In this document: positions 31,306 to 38,142 of the stretch, piece after piece
How the letters are laid out: the number at the start of each line of letters is the position of its first letter
Position numbering within the stretch: the stretch's first letter is position 1
NCBI GenBank assembly: GCA_964499485.1
Contig: CAZCLF010000023.1
Coordinates: 1-38,142, forward strand
From: Ga0074130 sp964499485
GTDB taxonomy: Bacteria; Pseudomonadota; Gammaproteobacteria; Burkholderiales; Rhodocyclaceae
Direction: 5' to 3'
Length of the DNA: 38,142 nt
Notes under the pieces: model-generated
Seen by the model: the letters and a program-made list of their open reading frames with translations, nothing else
Database searches by the model: none
What the model was told of the DNA's origin: nothing
Program-made: the position numbers and the translations under genes

Positions 31306-32133
31306 TTATGTCAGCTTGTAAATAGTCGGCTGAACGACAGTGAGCTGTTCTGTCAGACCATTGAGGCTCTCTGAATGTCCGATGATCAAATAGCCGCCTG
31401 GGTGTAGTTTGCTGATGAGTTTGCTAACCACTTGACGCTTGGTCGGGTTATCAAAGTAAATCATCACATTGCGCAGAAAAATCACGTGAAATTTGCCGAT
31501 CTCTGGAATGGGTTGATTCAGATTGATCTGGCGAAATTTCGTGTGCTGCCTAAGGTCAGCATTAATCGTGAAGGTCCCTTGCTTGTCGCCCGTTCCCACT
31601 TGGCAGTATTTGCTCATGTAAGCAGGTGGCAGCCCACGCGTACGTTCAGTAACGTATTCGCCTTTTTCTGCAACGGCCAAGACTTGTGTGCTTAGATCGG
31701 AACCGAGGACTGACCAGTTGCCCTTTACCCCGAGCTTGTCTGCCAGCACCATGCACAGAGTGTAGATCTCTTCACCTGTTGATGAGGCACCACTCCAAAC
31801 ATTAAAGGGCTGGCCTGCCGGATGTTTGGCAAGAATGGTTTGGGTTAGAAATTCGAAGTGGCGCGGCTCGCGGAAAAAGTAGGTCTCATTGGTGGTGAGC
31901 AGGTCAACCATCTGTTGCAATTCCTGCTTGCCTGCGGGACTGGTGACGAGCTTGTAGTAGTCGCCATAACTCGACAGCTTGTGAAAACGCAAGCGACGAC
32001 CCAAACGACCAACCAACAGGGTCCGTTTGCTGTCGCTCATGCTGATGCCGGCAATTTTATAGATCAGCTGTTGAAACTGAGTGTACTCAGCATCAGTGAT
32101 ATCGACGCTTTCGCCAAATCCCGGAATAGTCAT
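31306..32133 (-). CDS. cheR: CheR-type protein-glutamate O-methyltransferase
   Basis: CheR methylates glutamates of chemoreceptors with S-adenosylmethionine to reset adaptation. The 275-residue protein has the N-terminal CheR-N domain (from TDAEYTQFQQLIYKIAGI), NETYFFREPRHFEFL, the SAM-binding WSGASSTGEEIYTLCMVL, LGSDLSTQVLAVAEKGEY, FLRNVMIYFD and IIGHSESL. The usual Cys of the SAM motif (GCSTGEE in many members) is Ser here. The start at 32133 has AGGG about 9 bases upstream; the frame continues to 32181 without support. It stands alone, downstream of the HAD phosphatase (57 bases apart) rather than in a chemotaxis operon. Confidence 0.9.
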   Translation of the reverse strand: MTIPGFGESVDITDAEYTQFQQLIYKIAGISMSDSKRTLLVGRLGRRLRFHKLSSYGDYYKLVTSPAGKQELQQMVDLLTTNETYFFREPRHFEFLTQTILAKHPAGQPFNVWSGASSTGEEIYTLCMVLADKLGVKGNWSVLGSDLSTQVLAVAEKGEYVTERTRGLPPAYMSKYCQVGTGDKQGTFTINADLRQHTKFRQINLNQPIPEIGKFHVIFLRNVMIYFDNPTKRQVVSKLISKLHPGGYLIIGHSESLNGLTEQLTVVQPTIYKLT

Positions 32134-32190
32134 TGCATCATGCCCTGAACAGAATGATGGAATTATGGATGATTTTGCCAAGCAGAGGGA

Positions 32191-32847
32191 TTAGCGTAAG
32201 CCGATCACACCCGCAATTTCAGCAGGGTGGGTTACGAGAGCATCTGCATGCCATTGTTCAGGCGGCGAACCATCGCCCAAGTACCCATAAGCTGCTGCTA
32301 TCGCTGGCATACTCACTGCATGTGCGGCCTGTATGTCACGCAGATCATCGCCAACATACCAACAGTTTCTTGGCTCGACGCCTGCAGCCTTACATGCGTA
32401 AAGCATCGGTTCTGGACCGGGCTTGGGAACACCTGCTGTATCACCGCTGACAACAGTTACGGCGCGATGCGTAAGGGCCAATGCATCTACCAGCGGCATT
32501 GTGTAGCGCGATCGCTTGTTAGTAATAATGCCCCATGGCAAGCCTTTGTCATCGAGCAGCGCAAGTAACTCAGTAACACCAGGGAAGAGGGTGGTCTCCA
32601 CACAGATCGCCTGCTCATAATGGCTGAGGACACGTTCTTGAAGGGCTGCGTACGGCGCATCTTCCGGATGAAGACCAAAGCCAATGCGGAGTAGTCCTCG
32701 AACGCCATGTGAGATGACAGGCCGGAGGCGCTCAAGCGGAACAGGCGCTAAGCCTTCTTCAACGCGCACACGGTTAAGCGCACCGCCGAGATCTGGCGCT
32801 GTATCCGCCAGCGTCCCATCAAGATCGAAAAAAATTGCGTCAGGCAT
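32191..32847 (-). CDS. HAD phosphatase, MupP or phosphoglycolate phosphatase (Gph) type
   Basis: This 218-residue HAD-IA hydrolase has motif I FFDLDGTLADTAPDL, motif II IITNK, motif III Lys in AGVPKPGPEPML and motif IV YVGDDLRD. The sequence alone fits either phosphoglycolate phosphatase or N-acetylmuramate-6-phosphate phosphatase MupP. Its position directly after ubiG and near mtaD/gyrA matches the Pseudomonas locus where the gene is mupP, so a role in peptidoglycan recycling is a serious possibility. It overlaps the ubiG end by 8 bases. No CbbR or RuBisCO genes are near to support the Gph reading. Confidence 0.85.
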   Translation of the reverse strand: MPDAIFFDLDGTLADTAPDLGGALNRVRVEEGLAPVPLERLRPVISHGVRGLLRIGFGLHPEDAPYAALQERVLSHYEQAICVETTLFPGVTELLALLDDKGLPWGIITNKRSRYTMPLVDALALTHRAVTVVSGDTAGVPKPGPEPMLYACKAAGVEPRNCWYVGDDLRDIQAAHAVSMPAIAAAYGYLGDGSPPEQWHADALVTHPAEIAGVIGLR

Positions 32848-33556
32848 TCTCTGACTCGCGACGTGTGTGCATCAGATAATTAACGCTGCTGTCATTACCG
32901 AGGCTATACACCTGAGTGAATGGGTTATAGCTCATGCCCCGAACATCATTGACGGCAAGGCCGGCTTCGCGACAGTAGCGGCTGAGCTCTGCGGGGCGGA
33001 TGAACTTGGCGTAATCATGCGTGCCACGTGGTAATAGATTCAGGATGTACTCTGCACCGATGATGGCAAACAAATATGACTTGGGGTTTCGGTTTAGCGT
33101 CGAGAAAAAGACGTGACCACCGGGTTTGACCAATCTGGCGCATGCGGCAATGACGCTGGCTGGATCAGGGACATGCTCCAGCATCTCCAGACAGGTCACG
33201 ACGTCAAAGGCCGCAGCATGCTGCTCCGCCATCGCTTCAGCTGAGATCAACTGATAGTCGACAGTGAGTCCGCTTTCATACAAGTGCAGACGTGCAACGC
33301 CAAGCGGCTTTTCCGATAAATCGATGCCGGTCACATGGGCACCACGGGCGGCCATGCCTTCGGATAGCAGGCCACCACCACAACCGATGTCGATAACTTT
33401 TTTGCCTGCTAATGAAGCGATCGAGTCAATCCAGTCTAGGCGGAGTGGATTGATTTGGTGCAAAGGCTTGAATTCAGAGTTGGGGTCCCACCAACGGTGG
33501 GCCAGGTCACCAAATTTGGCGAGTTCTTGCGGGTCGGCATTGAGTGTTTTGTTCAT
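32840..33556 (-). CDS. ubiG: Ubiquinone biosynthesis O-methyltransferase UbiG
   Basis: UbiG performs both O-methylations in ubiquinone synthesis, using S-adenosylmethionine. The 238-residue protein has AHRWWDPNSEFKPLHQINPL, the SAM loop VIDIGCGGGLLSEGMA, the acidic strand end TGIDLS, CLEMLEHVPDP and the C-terminal LLPRGTHDYAKFIRPAEL. The ATG at 33556 gives the normal N-terminus (MNKTLNADPQEL); the frame open to 33628 runs into the ompA terminator and is rejected. No strong ribosome binding site is seen. Ubiquinone is the electron acceptor of the complex I encoded nearby. Confidence 0.97.
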   Translation of the reverse strand: MNKTLNADPQELAKFGDLAHRWWDPNSEFKPLHQINPLRLDWIDSIASLAGKKVIDIGCGGGLLSEGMAARGAHVTGIDLSEKPLGVARLHLYESGLTVDYQLISAEAMAEQHAAAFDVVTCLEMLEHVPDPASVIAACARLVKPGGHVFFSTLNRNPKSYLFAIIGAEYILNLLPRGTHDYAKFIRPAELSRYCREAGLAVNDVRGMSYNPFTQVYSLGNDSSVNYLMHTRRESENA

Positions 33557-33613
33557 GTCGATAAGCTTACGACAAACCCAAATAAAGGCCAACTGGATTG
33601 GCGCTGCAAAAAC

Positions 33614-33642
33614 AAAAAGGCCCTGCATCGCAGGGCCTTTTT
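33614..33642. terminator. Terminator downstream of the OmpA-family gene
   Basis: AAAAAGGCCCTGC / GCAGGGCCTTTTT is a perfect 13-bp stem including A/T flanks, with loop ATC. It ends the minus-strand ompA transcript before ubiG and can work in both directions. Confidence 0.92.
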
Positions 33643-33675
33643 TCGGTCACGCCTCAGAGAGGCATGAGGCCGGTA

Positions 33676-34374
33676 TTACTGCCAGGAGTAGATGCCAACA
33701 GCTTCGACATCAACGCGACGGTCAGGTTGCAGGCAAGCAATGACCTTGGCGCTCTTCGGGCCCTTGCACTGATCAGGCTTGGTGACTGGGTTCTTCTCGC
33801 CCTTGCCTTCAGTGTAGATGCGGTTCTTATCGATGCCCTTGCTCACCAAGTAGGCCTTGACGGCTTCAGCACGCTTTTCGGACAGCTTTTGGTTGTAGGC
33901 GTCGTCACCAAAACGGTCGGCGTGACCAACAGCGATCAGCACTTCCAGTTGGATGCGCTTAACCTTGGTGTACAGCTCGTCGAGGGCTTCGATGCCTTCC
34001 TTGCGCAGGGTTGCCTTGTTGAAGTCGAACAGGGCATCAGCGTTCAGGGTGATCTTGTCGCTGGTTGGCTTGGCGCCGCCACCAGTAGCTGCAGCAGCGG
34101 CCGCAACGTCGCACTTGCCCTTCGGCAGCAGATCCTTATCGCACTCGCAACCAACAGGCAGCTTGCCAGCCAGAACCTCACCAGCAGCAGCTGGGGTCCA
34201 GAAGCCGGTACGCCAGCAGAGGCCGGTGCCGCTCTTGGCAACTAGGCCACGACCATCGATGACGTAAGGGACGACGCCCTTGGTGTCAACCGGAGTGCTT
34301 TGGGCAAAAGTTGCAGCGCTGGCACCGAGCAGGGCAGCGAGCAGCACGGAATTTTTGATGACTTGTTTGAGCAT
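33676..34374 (-). CDS. OmpA-family outer-membrane/peptidoglycan-binding protein
   Basis: This 232-residue precursor has a signal peptide (KQVIKNSVLLAALLGASAAT, then FA, cut before QST). The short linker domain has four Cys (GLCWRTGFWTP, VGCECDKDLLPKGKC), then an Ala-rich hinge and the OmpA C-terminal domain (from ITLNADALFDFNKATL). NQKLSEKRAEAVKAYLV is the peptidoglycan-contact helix, and two Cys near CKGPKSAKVIACLQPDRRVD probably form a disulfide. No eight-stranded barrel is present, so it is of the betaproteobacterial OmpA/RmpM-like type that ties outer membrane proteins to the cell wall. The ATG at 34374 has GAGGGA 6 bases upstream. It is flanked by its own promoter and terminator, as for an abundant protein. 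Confidence 0.92.
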   Translation of the reverse strand: MLKQVIKNSVLLAALLGASAATFAQSTPVDTKGVVPYVIDGRGLVAKSGTGLCWRTGFWTPAAAGEVLAGKLPVGCECDKDLLPKGKCDVAAAAAATGGGAKPTSDKITLNADALFDFNKATLRKEGIEALDELYTKVKRIQLEVLIAVGHADRFGDDAYNQKLSEKRAEAVKAYLVSKGIDKNRIYTEGKGEKNPVTKPDQCKGPKSAKVIACLQPDRRVDVEAVGIYSWQ

Positions 34375-34464
34375 TTTTTTTCCCTCGTTCGAACGCGGAC
34401 AGAACTGGTTATGTGGAGCTTCATATTGGTGACTGAGCACCAATGTGTCGGTGGTAATGACTAT

Positions 34465-34493
34465 TTTATAGCCTTAATGCATATGCCATTTAA
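34465..34493 (-). promoter_or_regulatory. Probable promoter of the OmpA-family gene
   Basis: On the minus strand TTAAAT (-35) and TATAAA (-10) are separated by 17 bases in an AT-rich stretch, about 90 bases before the start codon. The -35 matches consensus at only three positions. Confidence 0.45.
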
Positions 34494-34536
34494 CACTGAA
34501 CGGGTTGATACGGCAAGAGCTGCTATTGAAACCGTT

Positions 34537-35898
34537 TCATACCTGCAATTTATTCTGCCACAGGTTAGCTGTGGCGAGCAATGCACTTTCGTCGAAATCG
34601 ATGAGTGAGTGGGCTTTTACACGACACTGTCCAGCCACCCATACGTGGCTCACCTGTTCGCGTCCAGCCACGTAAATTAGGTGAGAAGCTGGGTCAAAAC
34701 AAGGTTGTACGATCCACTCATCCAAACGAATTGCGCATAAATCAGCATATTTACCGATTTCCAAGGAGCCTATTTGTTCGCCGAGGCCCATGGCCTTCGC
34801 GCCGCCAAGGGTGGCTATACCGAGCACCGTGTGGGCATCCAGCACAGCGGGGTCGTCCGCCGTGAGTTTTGCGAGTAAGGCGGCATGTCGCATTTCCTGC
34901 AACATGTCGAGTCGATTGTTACTGGCGGCGCCGTCTGTACCGAGCCCTACGTTCACACCTTGTGCGACTAGCTTGGCTACTGGGCTAGCACCGCTGGCAA
35001 GTTTCATATTTGAGGTTGGGTTGTGCGCAACGCTGGCACCAGTGCTCGCCAAGAGGCCAATGTCCGCCGTGTCGAGATGTACTGCATGCACGGCAATCAG
35101 GCTCGGATTGACAAGTCCTAGCTTGTCCAAGCGGGCAAGTGGGCGCATTCCGTGCAGTTTTTCTCCTTCTTCAATCTCATTGCGTGACTCGTGCACATGG
35201 ATATGTACGGGCAAGTCGAGCTGAGCGGCCAAGGTGGCGATACGCTCAAAGCTGCTGTCGCTGACGGTGTAGGGCGCATGTGGGGCTAGGCAGAACGTGA
35301 GTAGTGGGTGGTCGCGCCAGGCATCGCGCACCGCCAGTCCTTTGCTCAGATAGTCATTGGCATCGCTGGCATAGCGCGTAGGAAACTCCAGTACGGTAAT
35401 GCCGAGCATGGCGCGCATGCCCATGGCATCGAATGCTCGAGCCGCCGCATCGGGGAAAAAGTACATGTCATTGCAGCAGGTAATGCCCCCACGCAGCATT
35501 TCAGCCGCAGCCAGGCGGGTGCCGTCATAGACGAAAGCGTCTGTGACATGTTTGGCTTCGGCGGGCCAGATGCGGTCTTGTAGCCAGTTCATGAGTGGCA
35601 GGTCATCGGCGAGGCCGCGTAGCAAGCTCATCGCTGCGTGGGTGTGAAGATTTACGAAACCTGGGGTTAATACGTGCTGACCCAATTCGACGACCTCGGC
35701 AGCGCTGAAACGGGCTTCGGATTCGGTGCGCGGCATTAGTCCTACGATGCGCCCATCATTGACGGCAAGCGAATGATTTTCCAGTGTTATTCCGGCGGGT
35801 TGAATCGGGATGATCCAGCGTGCGTGAATCAGCAAGTCGATCTTCTGCGGGGCGCTTTCGCTTGCAGCTGCGGAATTTGCGGTTTTGCCTGTTTTCAT
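34537..35898 (-). CDS. mtaD: Amidohydrolase, MTA/SAH deaminase type (TRZ/ATZ family)
   Basis: This 453-residue metal-dependent amidohydrolase probably deaminates 5'-methylthioadenosine or S-adenosylhomocysteine, linking to methyl-cycle salvage. Metal and catalytic residues appear in order: FVNLHTHAAMSLLRG (HxH), CLAPHAPYTVS, IHVHESRNEIEEG, AVHAVHLD and GLGTDGAASNNRLDM. The outer beta-domain is visible at both ends (LIHARWIIPI, SLEIGKYADLCAI). The start at 35898 (MKTGKTANSAAAS) gives the usual length; no good ribosome binding site is visible, and the frame is open to 35970. In Pseudomonas the same gene lies between gyrA and ubiG, which supports the call. A guanine or other aminohydrolase specificity is possible. 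Confidence 0.88.
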   Translation of the reverse strand: MKTGKTANSAAASESAPQKIDLLIHARWIIPIQPAGITLENHSLAVNDGRIVGLMPRTESEARFSAAEVVELGQHVLTPGFVNLHTHAAMSLLRGLADDLPLMNWLQDRIWPAEAKHVTDAFVYDGTRLAAAEMLRGGITCCNDMYFFPDAAARAFDAMGMRAMLGITVLEFPTRYASDANDYLSKGLAVRDAWRDHPLLTFCLAPHAPYTVSDSSFERIATLAAQLDLPVHIHVHESRNEIEEGEKLHGMRPLARLDKLGLVNPSLIAVHAVHLDTADIGLLASTGASVAHNPTSNMKLASGASPVAKLVAQGVNVGLGTDGAASNNRLDMLQEMRHAALLAKLTADDPAVLDAHTVLGIATLGGAKAMGLGEQIGSLEIGKYADLCAIRLDEWIVQPCFDPASHLIYVAGREQVSHVWVAGQCRVKAHSLIDFDESALLATANLWQNKLQV

Positions 35899-36122
35899 GG
35901 GCTTTTTCGGGAGGTTTGGCTGTCGGTTTTGGGGGGCTTGGCGTGGTAGAATATGGAAGTTTTTCAGCAATGCCGCGTCAGGTTTGGATTTGTACCCGAA
36001 AACGTGTTTTCAAGGTGGGGAATTAAGGGGCTGGGAGGCCGTTTGTTCTTGTTCGCGCCACGAAATTCGGGAAGCAATAAACCCTAAATAACCATCTCTG
36101 CTTCCGTGGGAAAAAATAAGCT

Positions 36123-38142
36123 ATGACAGTGTTCGCCAAAGAGACCCTGCCCATCAGTCTCGAAGATGAAATGCGCCATTCCTATCTCGATTACGCTATG
36201 AGCGTGATCGTGGGGCGGGCCCTTCCTGATGTGCGTGATGGTCTCAAGCCCGTTCACCGCCGTGTGCTGTTCGCCATGCACGAGCTGGGAAATGACTGGA
36301 ACAAGGCTTACAAGAAATCAGCGCGTATCGTCGGTGACGTAATCGGTAAGTACCACCCCCACGGCGATCAGTCCGTCTACGACACCATCGTTCGCATGGC
36401 GCAGAACTTCTCCCTGCGCTACATGCTGGTGGATGGCCAGGGTAACTTCGGCTCAGTCGATGGCGATAGTGCCGCTGCGATGCGTTACACCGAAGTGCGC
36501 ATGTCCAAGATGGGGCATGAGTTATTGGCCGATATCGACAAGGAAACCGTCGATTTCGGGCCAAACTACGATGGCTCGGAACAAGAGCCCCTGATTCTGC
36601 CAGCACGTATCCCCAATCTGCTGATCAACGGCTCGTCCGGTATCGCAGTGGGTATGGCGACGAATATCCCACCGCACAACCTGACTGATGTTCTGAATGC
36701 CTGTCTGGCATTGCTCGACAATCCGGCCATCGATATTGAAGAGCTGATTCAGATTGTTCAGGCGCCTGACTTCCCCACGGCGGCGCTGATCTACGGTTTG
36801 TCCGGCGTGCGCGAGGGCTACTTGACTGGCCGTGGTCGCGTCATCATGCGTGCCCGTACGCATATCGAAGAACTGCCAAATGGGAAGCAGGCGATCATCG
36901 TCGATGAGATTCCCTATCAGGTGAATAAGAAGACCCTGCTCGAGAAAATTGCCGAGCTGGTGAACGAAAAGCGCGTTGAGGGGATTTCCCATCTGCAGGA
37001 TGAGTCCGACAAGTCGGGCATGCGCATCGTTATTGAGCTGAAGCGTGGCGAAATGCCTGATGTCATTCTGAACAATCTTTTCAAGATGACCCAGTTGCAG
37101 GACACCTTCGGGATGAATATGGTGGCGCTGGTTGAAGGCCGTCCACAGCTGCTTAACCTCAAGCGCATGTTGGAGTGCTTCCTGTCGCATCGTCGTGAAA
37201 TCATCACGCGTCGTACTGTGTTTGAACTGCGCAAGGCGCGCGAACGCGGCCATATTCTCGAAGGTTTGGCCGTTGCGCTGTCTAATGTTGATGAAATCAT
37301 CGCCCTAATCAAGGCTGCGCCGACCCCGGCAGAAGCCAAGAAAGGCCTGATGGAGCGCATCTGGCGTTCGCAGCTGGTTGAAGACATGCTGCAGCGTGCA
37401 GGCGGTGTCGATGCCACCAAGTTCCGCCCTGATGGTCTGGCGGCTGAGTTCGGGATGGCTGCCAATGGCTACCGTCTGTCCGACGCACAGGCGCAGGCAA
37501 TTCTGGAGCTGCGCCTGCAACGCCTGACAGGTCTTGAGCAGGACAAGATCGTCAATGAGTACAAGGATGTGATGGCGCAGATCGCCGATCTGCTCGACAT
37601 TCTGGCCCGCCCTGAGCGCATCACCGCCATCATTGGCGATGAGCTGCGCCTGATCAACACACAATTCGGCGACGCCCGTCGTTCCGAGATTGTGATGTCG
37701 ACGGCCGATATCAACATCGAAGATCTGATTACCCCGCAGGATATGGTTGTCACCTTGTCGCACGGTGGTTACATCAAGCGCCAGCCTCTGGATGACTACG
37801 CTGCGCAGAAGCGCGGCGGTCGCGGCAAGGCCGCAACGGCAATGAAGGACGACGACTTTATCGAGAAGATGTTCGTCGCCAATACTCATGACTACGTGCT
37901 GTGCTTCTCCAACCGTGGCCGCGTGTATTGGCTCAAGGTGTATGAAGTGCCTGAAGGTACGCGTACCTCGCGTGGCAAGCCGATCGTCAATCTCTTCCCT
38001 CTGCAGGAAGGCGAAAAGATCACTGTCGTACTACCGGTTAAGCAGTTCGATGAAGAGCATTACATCTTCATGGCAACTGCGCTGGGCACTGTGAAGAAGA
38101 CCTCGCTGACTAACTTTGCTAATCCACGTAAGGCCGGCATCA
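36123..38142 (+). CDS. gyrA: DNA gyrase subunit A (3'-truncated by window edge)
   Basis: GyrA is the DNA-cleaving and DNA-wrapping subunit of gyrase. 673 codons are visible with no stop. The N-terminus aligns without gaps to E. coli (SYLDYAMSVIVGRALPDVRD), and the active tyrosine is Y122 in AAAMRYTEVRM. The GyrA box AQKRGGRGK distinguishes it from ParC and shows that the C-terminal wrapping domain has begun. In the quinolone-resistance region the residues are HPHGDQSVYDT: Gln at position 83 and Ser at 84, with Asp87 kept. The 224-base region shared with divergent mtaD has a possible -10 TAGAAT at 35947-35952 but no good -35. The ribosome binding site is weak (GGGA). Confidence 0.98.
   Translation, partial: MTVFAKETLPISLEDEMRHSYLDYAMSVIVGRALPDVRDGLKPVHRRVLFAMHELGNDWNKAYKKSARIVGDVIGKYHPHGDQSVYDTIVRMAQNFSLRYMLVDGQGNFGSVDGDSAAAMRYTEVRMSKMGHELLADIDKETVDFGPNYDGSEQEPLILPARIPNLLINGSSGIAVGMATNIPPHNLTDVLNACLALLDNPAIDIEELIQIVQAPDFPTAALIYGLSGVREGYLTGRGRVIMRARTHIEELPNGKQAIIVDEIPYQVNKKTLLEKIAELVNEKRVEGISHLQDESDKSGMRIVIELKRGEMPDVILNNLFKMTQLQDTFGMNMVALVEGRPQLLNLKRMLECFLSHRREIITRRTVFELRKARERGHILEGLAVALSNVDEIIALIKAAPTPAEAKKGLMERIWRSQLVEDMLQRAGGVDATKFRPDGLAAEFGMAANGYRLSDAQAQAILELRLQRLTGLEQDKIVNEYKDVMAQIADLLDILARPERITAIIGDELRLINTQFGDARRSEIVMSTADINIEDLITPQDMVVTLSHGGYIKRQPLDDYAAQKRGGRGKAATAMKDDDFIEKMFVANTHDYVLCFSNRGRVYWLKVYEVPEGTRTSRGKPIVNLFPLQEGEKITVVLPVKQFDEEHYIFMATALGTVKKTSLTNFANPRKAGI

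Noticed and set aside
34557..34575. Perfect 7-bp inverted repeat GCCACAG / CTGTGGC at the end of mtaD as terminator
   Set aside because: It is inside the coding sequence and is not followed by a T-run on the minus strand.
36522..37253. Minus-strand open frame of 243 codons within gyrA
   Set aside because: Antisense to gyrA with no protein-like motifs.
1..38142. CRISPR arrays, insertion sequences, prophage or attachment sites
   Set aside because: No regularly spaced repeats, transposase or integrase frames, or tRNA-end duplications were seen; the tRNA-Leu 3' end is not repeated nearby that I could find.

Overview
The window reads as a stretch of betaproteobacterial chromosome, most like the Neisseriales. 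The evidence is the gene order ftsH-folP-glmM, tpiA-secG-tRNA-Leu-nuoA to nuoN, and gyrA next to mtaD/ompA/ubiG, together with separate nuoC and nuoD genes, a DUF2818 gene directly after nuoN, and an OmpA-domain porin-associated protein of betaproteobacterial type. Moderate GC, dense coding and no insertion sequence, prophage or CRISPR array point to core genome. This is one scaffold with an assembly gap (100 N at 26540-26639) inside nuoL.

Layout. 1-3400 (+): the 3' part of ftsH, then folP and glmM, closed by a bidirectional terminator. 3435-10681: an accessory-looking block between glmM and pstS. It holds an OlsB-like N-acyltransferase (-), an EAL-CBS-GGDEF cyclic-di-GMP protein (-), a secreted zinc phospholipase C family protein (+), a PAP2 phosphatase (-), two GT4 glycosyltransferases (-) and diacylglycerol kinase (-). 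10824-14657 (+): a Pho-box promoter and pstSCAB for high-affinity phosphate uptake, without phoU. 14742-16009 (+): tpiA, secG and tRNA-Leu(GAG). 16117-30711 (+): the complete 14-gene NADH dehydrogenase I operon followed by a DUF2818 membrane protein. 30704-31267 (+): a Nudix ADP-sugar pyrophosphatase. 31306-33556 (-): ubiG, a HAD phosphatase at the position of mupP, and cheR. 33676-35898 (-): an OmpA-family protein and an MTA/SAH-type deaminase. 36123 to the end (+): 5' part of gyrA, divergent from mtaD.

The most interesting part is 3.4-14.7 kb. Genes able to release, phosphorylate, dephosphorylate and glycosylate diacylglycerol, plus an OlsB-like gene for a possible phosphorus-free aminolipid, sit beside the phosphate-starvation transporter, whose promoter carries a good Pho box. 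I infer a phosphate-limitation membrane-remodelling island built from a zinc PLC-type enzyme rather than the known PlcP metallophosphoesterase. The family assignments are well supported; the joint function and shared regulation are hypotheses.

Other points worth attention: GyrA has Gln at the Ser83 position of the quinolone-resistance region; the nuoL gap is too short for the missing protein; NuoL has a His/Asp-rich loop; the cheR terminator lies inside nudF; and a hairpin covers the ribosome binding site of one lipid glycosyltransferase.
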